A DNA stretch of 64,000 bases, taken from positions 665,198 through 729,197 of the forward strand of contig UESW01004012.1 of assembly GCA_900491605.1 (NCBI GenBank). The letters run 5' to 3'. Position numbers and translations under genes: made by a program. Positions 24,801 to 36,800 of this stretch are shown in pieces. The notes beneath the pieces are model-generated. The model was not told the DNA's origin. It saw nothing but the letters and a program-made list of their open reading frames with translations, and made no database searches. The stretch comes from Calamus simplicifolius. Taxonomy: Eukaryota > Streptophyta > Magnoliopsida > Arecales > Arecaceae. Position 1 is the stretch's first letter; the number at the start of each line of letters is the position of its first letter.

Positions 24801-27800
24801 TCATCATCACATAATCATTGCCAAACTTCCATTATGGTCAATTTCGTAATCCTAAACAAAGCTGCAAGCAACTAGATTTTTATCAAGCCTGATCAATTCA
24901 TCAAAGCAAGCAATGCTTGGTATACTACTTACAGCAGATGGGAAACATGGAGTTTGGGGATATTGGAGAGCCTAGAGCTCCTCATACACTGTTGTTAGTC
25001 ATTTTAGACAAGGAGCCACTGCCAAGGTTTTAAGACTGGCTAATAATGAATGACTAAGAAATTTAATTTTTTTACCAGTCATTCATAAGAATGTCATATA
25101 ATCAAATTGTGCCCAAAAATGAGATGTGAGAAGGAAAGACCATCACACAGGTAAGACAGAAATAATAGGTGGGAAGCACTGGTGTAGCATCAATAGAAAA
25201 GAGAATTTTCATAATGGGCATAGGAAAAAACAGCTTAAGAGGATGCTTGCAGTCAAGGAGATAGAACTCCCTAAGTATTATGGAAAAGATTATAATATTG
25301 TTAACAGCAAACATACATGGGAACATATGGACACAGAGCCATCTTATATTCCATGTTAAATATAACATTTTCAACCTACTCTTCTCCATTTCCATGCCAA
25401 AGCAACACGTTTCATTCAATGCTTTTGGAATTTCACACATCTCTCAAGTACAAAGACACTGTCCCTTGTGAATCATTTGCAATTAGAATCCATCACTTCA
25501 TCATCAAACTCATTTTACACCATTGCTTTTCATTGTCATAAATAGACCCCATCTCTTTACAATGCTGTTATTTTAGAATTCTAAAAACATTCTATATATC
25601 AGTATAAAATCAAATTAAAAAAATTACTTGTAGAAAACATAATAGCTTTCTTAAAGTAAATATTTTATAGGTTTCTCTTGGTTCAACAAAAATGGCATGC
25701 CTACAAAAATATGTCAAGAAATACCAGAATGACATAAAAATAATATCACAAACAAATATTGCAAGTATCTGGACAGGATTGAATCTAGTAAGAGATGGTA
25801 AGGGAAACTTAGAGGCTGCCTTACATCTTTTGGCCATTCATATACCAGTGAGAAAAAGTTGAAATCATGAGTTGTGTCAATTCCATCAACTATGTCACCA
25901 ATTGTTGCAATGTAGATTATAAAGGACGAAAGATATGTAGATGGTTTGAAAGGTACAGAACCAAAAACTTCTTCCCAGAATCCTTCATATCATAACCAGC
26001 AATCTCGGCACTACCTTCAGCAGTTGCCAGACCTGCTGATGCTGGTTTGAAAGCTTTGAGTCCAAGTCCAACAACTGCACCCTTCTCAGAACTCAAAAGA
26101 GGTTTTTTATCAAAATAGAAGCCTTCTCCTTTTATATAATTACCGTCTGCATCTTCATCAGCAACCGCTCTTGCAAGATTGTGAAGCTTACCTGAATTTA
26201 ACAAGAAATAAAATATTTTCTATGATGTTAATGTCATGGGAGACAAGTAAAAACATAATACACATACAACCTAAAATGTGTTCCAAATTATTACCACTCA
26301 GGAACTGGCGCTTTCCTTTATGAGCATCATCAATCATCTGCTGTAGAATTACAAGAGCACGTTGCCTTTGTCCTTGTCTGTTAGGTTCATTTGACAGAGA
26401 CAAAGACATACCTTCTGCGAGAATTTCTTGAAGGGTTGGAGATTTTTCCTAATGATAAATATGTATAGAAAAGTTAATAAATGCATCACTCATTATGAAA
26501 GATTGCCATAGATCATATTTTCAATTCTATAGAGAAGTGATGACAACGTATCATTCTCATCCCAATAGCCTTCAAAAGAGTAGAATGAAGCTTGATGAGA
26601 CTATTCAGACTTCTGGAATGAATAAATTATAGAACCAGCTAACGGAAAAGAAAGTGAGTATGGCAATGGTTGGAGTTGAATGAAGCTTGATGAGACTATT
26701 CAAGACTTCTGGAATGGATAAATTACAGAACCAGGTATAGGAACAGAAAGTGAGTATGGCAATGTTTGATACTTCTAAAAGAGATACAAAATTTGCCCAT
26801 TTATTGTTTCTCCATTGTCTTAAATTTGACAAAAATTGACAAATACATGAAGCTTGAAAATTGCGATTTTGGGATAGTCCAGCCCTTCAAAGGTGTCTCT
26901 GGCGAAGATAGGATTCATACCCAAAGTAAATGGCACAGAGCTGATCATGTTCCACCGTGGACCACAGAAAGCGGTAGAACAACACAAATATATATAAAAA
27001 AAACAGCTTGCTACAAATTTACCAACAAAGATAACTATTGAAAAGAAAGTTCCATCATAAATGGAGCTTGCTTTAAACAAATGAAGCATATTAAAAGAGA
27101 AGATTTGAGACCTGCCTGTCTATTAGCATAAAATAATAATATCAACAACAACAACTAACCTGTTCCAATAGATCATGCAGACATTGGAGAACACGTCTTG
27201 TTACAGAAATAATGGCAACTTCTTGGATCTGATCCCAATAAACAGAACCCATCTTGGGGGAGCAACCTGGAAATATCTCAGATAGCATATTCCTACCCTG
27301 TGCATGCAAAGAATTTATAAGATACAAGTACATTTTTCTATACCAACACTGCAAATAATTAAAATTACAACAAGGTACTCTGGCCTTGTCAACTGCCAAC
27401 AGAAACAGTCCCATGCAGCATAATGAAAAAGCAAATATATCATTTCTGCAATATTTATGTTCCTTTTTGGGTAAACAATGTTTATGTGCATTAATATCCA
27501 TGCTGAACAGAAGAAAGCTTCAGTCAATACTTGCCTGGTCAAGAAGCAATTTGCACATATCCACCGATTTAGCAGAAGTTGCTGCAACATCAATGCAAAG
27601 AAGAATCTGACAGGAGATATGTCTTTCAGGCTATAATTGCAATCACAACTCAAATATATTGTATATAAAAAAAATATAATTGCACATATCCATCTTATCA
27701 GTACTTACTGCACCTAAAGGACCCAATTGACTACGAAATGACGAGATATCTAACTCCAGGGCAGCATTTGGTGCTCCCTCTGCAACACGGGATACTGCAT

Positions 27801-30800
27801 CCTCAACCTGGAAAGAAATGTGAGACAAGTTACTTTCTGTAGCAAAACATCCAAGGGTTCACCCTATATCCGTTGAAAATCAATACCTCATAACACAAAG
27901 CCAGCAAAATGAAAAGAATATATGAAATGAAACAAGTGCACTTAAGCAAACAGCAGAACAACATCCAGTGATGCATGGAGAAGCAATACAATGCAGCAGG
28001 CTTGGATCTTTACTATTTCTGGCAGAAGTAAAAAATTTTATTGCAACTTGATTCCTAATCCTTTGCCACCAATCTGCCAGTCAAGGACTAAATTTTATAG
28101 TCAGAACAGGTAGCCTACATATGGTTCTCAACCTGAGGTCTAAGTCCTGCAACAGAAATTCCAACTCCTCTTCTAGCTGGCCTTATTTCAGCCTTCGTAT
28201 CAGAAGACGGTGCTATTTAACTGGTTCAACTTCATCTCTTTTCGACGCTCCAAGGCTTTATCCACTGTGTCCAACATGCATGTAGGCATCTAACCAATCT
28301 CATGCAAAGCTTCCACAAGAAGCAGTAGTACAATCCAACATAAGAAGGACAAAATAAATAGGCAAAAAGGCCAAAAACCAATCTTCAATAATCTCTGCAT
28401 GCTTTCTAGTTTGACCATACCTCTCTTCTGGACTCTGATTCAGTTAAACCGGGCCACTTTGTGAAAGTATCATAAGATCCTCCATGATATTGAACTTTAA
28501 ACTGTACTTAATCAGTTAGTAAAGCATCCGTTGAATTGCCATCGACAAAGTGCACGCTAATTGCCAATTGCATTGGACTGTGATCTGTTGCTTGTAGATT
28601 GGGAGTTGTACTTGCCAATTGTGTCTATAGATTAAGTGATTTGTTTGAAGCAAACATAATTACTCTTGGAACCAATTCTACCTTTGTAGTGAATTAGCTC
28701 CAGAGCATTTTCTTGTCAACCAGACTATAAAGAATTGTGCACTTTAATCTAGTCACAATTCTTCTTCCTAGCTGGGTGAGTGGATGCCGAGAAAATCCAG
28801 AGTAATCAGTTCAGTTACAGGTTCAAATAATCTTAATCTGATAATTATCTAGAACAGCCCAACATAATGCAAATAACTCAGAATAACAAAGCCATAAATG
28901 AATGTTCCCATGTATTAAGTAAATTATGTCAAATGAGACTTAAACATGTAATACAAACTGGTTATCTCTGAGACATTAACCCCAACCCAACTCACTCACA
29001 GCAGTACTCTTGCCTCTCAAGAAAATCATGAGCAACATGATACATTAGCATGCCTATCATTCTATGATATCGATGTATTCATGCTGTGCATTGTGATGTC
29101 CTTTTTATATTTTCAGTAAAACTCATCATGTTGCTTTTTGGTAAGAGTTGCCATGTCTATATGTTTAGATATGCGATTAGAATGTGCATTGGTATCCAGA
29201 AATAAGACTAATTAAGAGCAAAGAACAGGAGTGGAAGCAGAAAAGTAACCTGATGAACAGAATAATACATCTTATGTTGCTTATTATTCAAAATAGCACA
29301 AAGCAGAAAAAATGAGAGGGGGAGTACTGGAAATAGATCAACACCATACTTTGTCCTTCTCTTCTTGTAAGCAATGTATCCAATGCTTACAACAAAATTG
29401 TGAAAATGCTTCAATTGAGGGGGGAAAAAGGGAAAGAGCCTACTTGGACTAGAAGATAAGATCATGAGATGATCATTTTGGCATACTTGTAATTAACAAG
29501 GCATATAACTGAGATTATCTTTTATTGATGTGGATGTATTTATTTGTATAAATGATCTTACCATATAATGGCATTTGGAATTATCCATAAATCACAAGAA
29601 GTTGTGATTGTGTGTGAATTTTGAGGGAAGAAAGCTATAAATCAATACGGATGCAGTCGAAATTTTATATGCGTTTTAAGGAACCAAGGATCTGCAAAAA
29701 CATGGGAAAAGAAATTTCTAAACAGAGAAATTTCATTATTTTTAATTATCCTTTCCAACCTCTGACCTTATATTATCATGATAACCATAGTAATCACTGT
29801 ACATGGCTATTCTACCCCTTCTCACATGCAGCATGTGAAAGAATTTCAAACATTTGTTAAACTGATGTAGGTCAGACAAGATAAATCAAGATCGATCAAT
29901 CTGTATAGAAGAAATTATACTTTTTTTTCTAACTTGCAAGGTTTAAAAGGATGAACACAAATTGCACATAGTCATATAGCAATGCTCAAAGCAAATCTAG
30001 AACCAATCACTATTAAAGGCAATTATTGAATAATTATGCACTCATTACTATAGGATATCCTACAAAATCCTACTTCATAGAGCTTGCTAATTGTGTACAG
30101 GGGATAAATTTATGGTTCATTTAACAACATCAATTTTTTAAATTAACTATGAGGTGAATAAGCATCAACAGAAATTTACTTAGCCAAGAAAATTGGGGTC
30201 ATATGTTGAGGAACAATACCGATGCTCTTCTGAAAGCACCAGCTAACCATTCCGCAAGTTCAAGAGCTGCTTTATCTTCAGGAGGTAAGGAAAACCGATG
30301 CACAGCTTCTTCTCCTATATCATACTTTGCCCTTTGCATGCAACTGCTCAATGAATATGATAGCAAAACAACATCATCAGAAATATCTGGAACAAACAAG
30401 AAATATGAATCCAAAGTTTTTCTCAATAACATTTTAATAAATACAGGAACACAATTAGTAAATTATTTAGGGATTAAAGAAGAACATACAAATCAAGCTC
30501 TTTGTCCTCAGAACAGGGAAATATAATGTAACTGAAAAAAGGTAAATTTAAGCAGAAATGTCTGATTTCCAATAATAAAACCCAGGGTGGGCCGATTTTT
30601 TTGATCTTGGAGCTCTCAGCTACCTGGCAACGCACCTCCATGAAAGGAAATTTTTATTAGGCTAACTTAAACATCTTTGGACCTTGTCACTCAAGTGAGG
30701 ATCTTCTATGTAGGATCACTAGAAATGCATTCAAAATTAGACAGGTTGCTGATATCCAATCAATTATGAGAGCCAACATTTATATTGCTAGAATGGTGGC

Positions 30801-33800
30801 ATGGAAATTACTTCAACCTCCAGCTATTTGCATACAGTTCCAAAGTTTTGTGTGGAGAACCACACTTCACAAGCTAAAACTGAAGCAGTACCAGCTCCAG
30901 TTTTCATTTTTCAGTTGCAGGCAAAACAATGTCCATTAAGAAGGCTACTGTCAGCAAGTCCTTCCAGCTGTTCTTTATAGTCATTAGGCATTGCTTTGTC
31001 ATTTCAAGAAGCTTGTCAGAAGTTTAGCAGTGACTGCATTTGAATGGTGATTTAAGGTGTTAACGGGGTACCATGACCTTTATAGAGCCAATATTAGAAT
31101 ACTCTAGGATTCTAGTTCCACTTGGCTAAAGCTCCTTGGAGTGGTCAACAAGTGTTCAAATCCTAGTCAACTATTGTTATAAGAAGCTAGCAGATATCTG
31201 CTGTCAAGTAAAACAAGCAGGCATTTGCTGAAAAAAAAATGAGTTACATCAAGGAAAAGACATGGCAAACCATGGCAAAGGAGCATGCATGCTCTACAAA
31301 CAATGTATAGTATCATCTATAGCACTCACACAGAAACCATGAGCCAGTATGAGCAACAAATGTTTTTCTTCAGGTTAACTGGGTTCTGATATGGGTGCAT
31401 AATAATATGAGGGAGAAGATACTGCAAACTATCAATCCAGCCTCCACTGGAAACTTGAGCAAATGTGAGCAAAGAGATGGTTTGCATGCTAAATAGATTG
31501 TGACATGGATTGCCAATTTGCCATGATGTAGTAGGAGATGTTGTATTTGCTTGGAGGCAAGACCAAGACAAAATTCGAAGCAATAAGATCATTTTCCATG
31601 AAAACCGAGCTGTGGCATAGGTTGACATAATGCAGAAGAAGAAAATATGCTGAGTTAGTTAGGATTCATAATATTTTTTGCAGATGCACTAACAGATGCT
31701 GCTCCAGCCAATACATATTGTAGTCACTCCTTATCCACTAACCAGATATATCAACCTTCACCTCCAAGTTTGTCAACCTGATTTATGGTGCTTTACAGCC
31801 TCCAAGTAGAAGATTCTAGGCCATGAATGCCAAACACAGGACATAACAAATGACTTCCCAATAATAGATGTTTCAGGAGAACAAAAAAGCAAGGGGGAAA
31901 CAAAAGCTGCAACACTATTATTCTACTTCAAATCTTGATGTAATATGAATATAGCATTGATTAAAAATCAACTACAGAGATCCTGCATATAAAATCTAAA
32001 CAAGATTTTGTGAGGCACAATTGGAAGAATGTCATGAACAACATGAAAATAAGTTATGAAATGCAAGTCTCAACAAACTCACAGATTCAATAATTTGGAA
32101 GGAGCAGCACGTAATATAACCAAGGCCTCCTTCCAACTCCACTGGTGTCCAGATAAAGGTTGAAAGCGTTGCAAAATGGACAAGCGCCATTCCCAGTCTT
32201 CAATAAAATGTTTAGCATTAGATAGTCTCCATTCTAAAGCCTGTCTTCCTGCAGTTGCCAGACCTGCAGGTGCCAGACCACCGTTCATCATGTGCTCTAC
32301 TTCAGGGGCAATTGCTGGCAGATTGTGTTGCAATATAGCAAGCAGCAACTCAGTAAAAGCAACAACCATCTGGTTTCCGCCTTCACATGAGGTACCATGA
32401 TCAAGCTGCTCCCAAAAGATGGAACAGCTTTGGGATGAGGAAGATTGTGTCAAATCAGCAGATATTTCATCCATCAATAATAGAGACATTACAATGCTAA
32501 CCATGAATATCTGCATTAGACAGCAAAGTCAATCGATTTAAGCAAACAAATATGACTTGAGAAATAAGGATGTATTACTGGAAACAAAAAGACTTAGGGA
32601 GAAGATCCTATAAAGACAACTGACAAGATAGCTAAAAAGAATTAACACAACATTAACATAAGGCAGATATTTAACAGAAACTTCAATGGAAAAGTTGTGT
32701 AAACTTCAATGGAAAAGTTGTGTCCCAATTATCTGGGCTGATTTTATAAATCATTCTTTGCGATTCAATCCTGCTAAGGGCTATATTTCCTAACAACAAT
32801 TTTTTCTGTTCATCAGAACTCTAGTCTATTTCTGTCGTATCATCAGCCTATAATATACAGCATGACACCTTGTAAATCCTAAAACTTTATACAGGAGAGG
32901 AAAGATTTTCAAATTTTCAAATTACCATAATACCCCTAATTAGATTTCTCGTTCAGGCAGTTTCCCCACACTTGATCTTGGTAGACTCTTTAATATGGGA
33001 CATGTTATCACTAAGATTCCTTTCCAGTTCCTGCCCACCGAATCTCTTTTACTCAGACTCTAATCCTACAAACTTTTGATGAATTTGTCAGTCATTTTTT
33101 CAAAATTATGATTTTTATCTCTAATTGATCATTCCCGAATGCCAAACTTGCGACTATACTAATGCCAAGAAAAAATGAGGCACATGATACTACGAAAATT
33201 CAGTTTATCCATCACTACTTGAAAGAGAAACAGATTTAGAAAAACTGTTTGGTGTAGACATATTATAGTTAGGAGCATAATAAATGCATGCCATTGACTA
33301 TATTAAGATGGTATTCTTCTTCAAAAGATGCATGAGTGTGGTTGCCTCACTATGAAAGAAACTAAAAGATAAGAACCACCAGAATTATAATGAAGATGAG
33401 ACCACGCTAATTGCCTCCACTGGCATACATTAAAGCACTGGTATGCTTAGAATGCAATTCTGCTTGCAAGCTAAACACTGATTTTGTACCATGAGAACAA
33501 TGGACACGATCTTAGGAGAAGAAAAACAACAAGCTTTAGGATACAAAAAATGAATAGTAGTGATAAAACACATGATATGGCAAACATGGAGAATATAAGG
33601 ATTACCTACATTAGAATGCCAAACAAAAAAGGAACTCACTCACCTTGCGAGGAGCATTACTGATAGATTCCATGTGATTTTGCATGTCTTTCAAATATGA
33701 AATAGCTTTATGAGACTGCTTGTCAAATTCATTGCTGACACTTCGCTCCATGGCTCCTATAGCAAAGACAGCTAACTCAAGAGCATACCGCATGTGCATA

Positions 33801-36800
33801 AGTTCAATATCTTGCATTCTGCCAATATAGAGTATGCTAACAATTAAGAACCTTGACAAATGACAAAATCATGGATGATGTTGCACTCTTGAAGAGGAAA
33901 GCTTAACAACCAATACTAATTGACCAATTTCAAAGAGCAAGTACAAACTACTTAGTAATAAGAGTAGGTACATAATTTGAGTTTGAAACTATCCGCATTG
34001 ATGGTAATAAGATCAACTAGCTAACATGATTTGTCGTACTAACACATACTAGACATACTATACCACATCCCTAAGGAGCAAACTGACTGTATCAGGCAAA
34101 ACCAACCAATTCTGCTCAATTTCATGTGATACCAAGTTATACCACTCTGTTTCAGGTGGTATTCTTGCTGGGTGTGTGAATATGTTCTCCTAATCTGGTG
34201 TCGGTACATGAGTTGTACTGCACCATACTTAATGTACTGCATTGTATTATTAAGATACCAATACAACACTTGGCACTGGTTCAACAAACCTTGTCTGGTA
34301 CTTTTAATATAGAAGATAGATGGCACAACTAAAGCAAGCTAAGTAGGCCAAGGATGGGTCTTAAGGTTACATCACAATTTTGACATAGCCAAAGGTAAAA
34401 TCCATCACAACTAATCAACTCCATGAAATTGCATTGTAAGCAACATACACATTTATAGTGTTGGTCCTAAACAGAGGCCAAAGCATATAGAGATTTGCAC
34501 CTCTTCCAAGCTGCAGATGTTGAAGCGATAGGCTGCATGCTAATAAGCTTGATTGCATCTTGAAATTTTATCCCAGGAACAACATCGAACAAGACCTTTA
34601 AGAAAATTATGAGGTTAATTCAATTACAAATCCATTGTATGATAACCATGTCATGTTACAACAATTGTATTAACCAAAAAAAGAAAAAGAGAGAAAATAT
34701 ATTGCTAAGTTACTACAACAAACCTCATAGCGGAAAAGGCAAACTAAGAATGCCCTCACAGTTTGCCATCAAATAACCATTGACTATGAGCTAAACTCAT
34801 TAGACTGATTTTAATGCCACAAGAGTCTAATACTACAAGGTTTCAAATATGAAAATGCATGCATACCCTCATAGGAGATTGAACAGCTAGCCGCTCAAGT
34901 ATGAAGTTCTCCACGAAAGGGTCTAAGACTTCAGGCTCATGTTCAACTGCAACTTGTTCTTTTTGAGAAAAAAGCAATGAATTCTTCAGATTCCAGGACT
35001 GGCCAGAATTCACGCAAGCAACAAAGAAAGAAAGATCTAGGTGAAAGCATAAGAGATCACAAAGGTACTCCACACAAGATATCTGTCAAGAAAAGTTGCC
35101 ACATGAAACTGGAAATAAAGCAAAAAGATTACAGTTACATCAGAAAAAACATTAGCATATAAAGAAGATTACCACATCAGATTGCTTCCCATAATGAGGA
35201 AATTCTTCCAGCCTTAGGAACTGTGACTTACTTGTCCACAACAACTGCATCAACTTTTTTCTTGCTGCTGTCTTGCCGGACAACAGATCCCACCCCAAGA
35301 CAGCTACCAGAGGCCGAAGAAGGGGAAACAGTGAAAGAATCTGCATATAGTCACTTGCCCTCAGTTAGTGAAAAGAATAAAATTAAAGCCATTTGAAGTC
35401 CAAAATGTTAAGGCAAGAACTTAATTCAAGGAAAAAAGAAAAGATAAAAAGGTTGTGCAGATCTACAGAGAACACGCCACATACATCACTAGCCTCTTGA
35501 AGTTGTTCCCTCCTGATGGCAGACAGAGCTGCATGCATGGTACATTCCAGGACATGTGTTCCAGATATTCGTGCATAGTGGTAGAGGTCTCTCATGCAAG
35601 ATCTAATTGCAATGCTTGCAGTTTCTCCTTGTAAATTAGTTACAATGTCCAAGGCTAATGTTGTCAGATACTTCTTATGGGGCAGAGGGATCAAATAGGG
35701 ATCAGAAATTCTGTGCTGTTCAATTTCCTGAGATAACACTTCATCATGAATGACCTGGTAGATAAAAAAGGAAGTTAAACAGTAATGTTCTATACAAGAT
35801 ATATGAATGTCTAATATCATATGATGCAAACCATAATTAGCTTCGAAAGAGAATCCATCAAGTGGATTAGTCATGGTAATGTAAAGGACAACCAACATCC
35901 CTTCTCCCAGTCCCCATTAATTCTTTGTAGTCTTTTTTATCCACTACCCCCTACTGCAAGTCAAGATTAATTTGCAAGTCTTCTTTAACTTTTTAAAAGT
36001 TCAGGTAAATGCAACAGTGAAGTTAATCCATAACTTTTATGCCAAACCTGCTGACAACATTACTTTCTTAAATAGCAAACTTAGAACCTCAATGCCAAGA
36101 AGGAATTTTCCCAGTTCAAACCAATGCTGACATGTCATAAATATCTGCCTCTATGCATCAAGCTATCAGCAATGAAGCAAGAAAGAAATTCATAATGACC
36201 ATAATGTGTTTGTGCAACCCAATTCTATAACCGGGTTGAGGTTTTCAGTTATGATATGCAAGTTCATCCAAAAGTAACCAATGACTTGGCATTTAAGCAA
36301 GACCATTTGGAGCTGCACAAACAATAACTGATAGAAGATGTTAACTTCAATGTATAATCTTATAAATTACAAAAAGAAGCTATTAATTTCAGGAAGGTTT
36401 TTCAAAAAAAATTTATTTATTTATTTATTTTTTTTTTTTTGGAGGGGGTGGGGGGGAATCTTCTTGAGAACATAGAAAGGTTACCCAAAATTTTGCAAGC
36501 GTCAAGACATTATCAGCCATTTAAAGCTAGCTAAATATTACGGGAACTAATATCTAGTGAACAAGATTAACTGCAGAATACTATCACCTGAATCATCTGC
36601 ACAAGCTGCATGCAACTGGATGAAAGAGCTTCAACATACATCAACATCATTTTATTACGGGCATCCGTCCAAGTTTCTCCATAATAAGCATTTTGAGACC
36701 AAGCCTTCTTGATGAGAACTTGCATCACCATCCTACAAGTAAAGCCTTTAATACAAAATGCTTTTACAAGCTAAAGTTTGGATATATCATGTTAATTCCT

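Larger units (their letters stand above)
18841..25824 (-). other. Intron 14 (7.0 kb), largest intron, houses a LINE
   Basis: Canonical donor (GAT|gtaagg) and acceptor (..tgtag) in phase 0. Contains a near full-length degenerate LINE (20680-23880), a CATA repeat (about 20427-20446) and two inverted look-alike segments (about 19180-19330 and 23940-24200). The rest (24300-25820) shows no recognised feature. Confidence 0.75.

Noticed and set aside
34080..34310. Possible monocot dispersed repeat rich in GGTAC/GATACC words
   Set aside because: No ends, no duplication and no certain family; not listed as an element.
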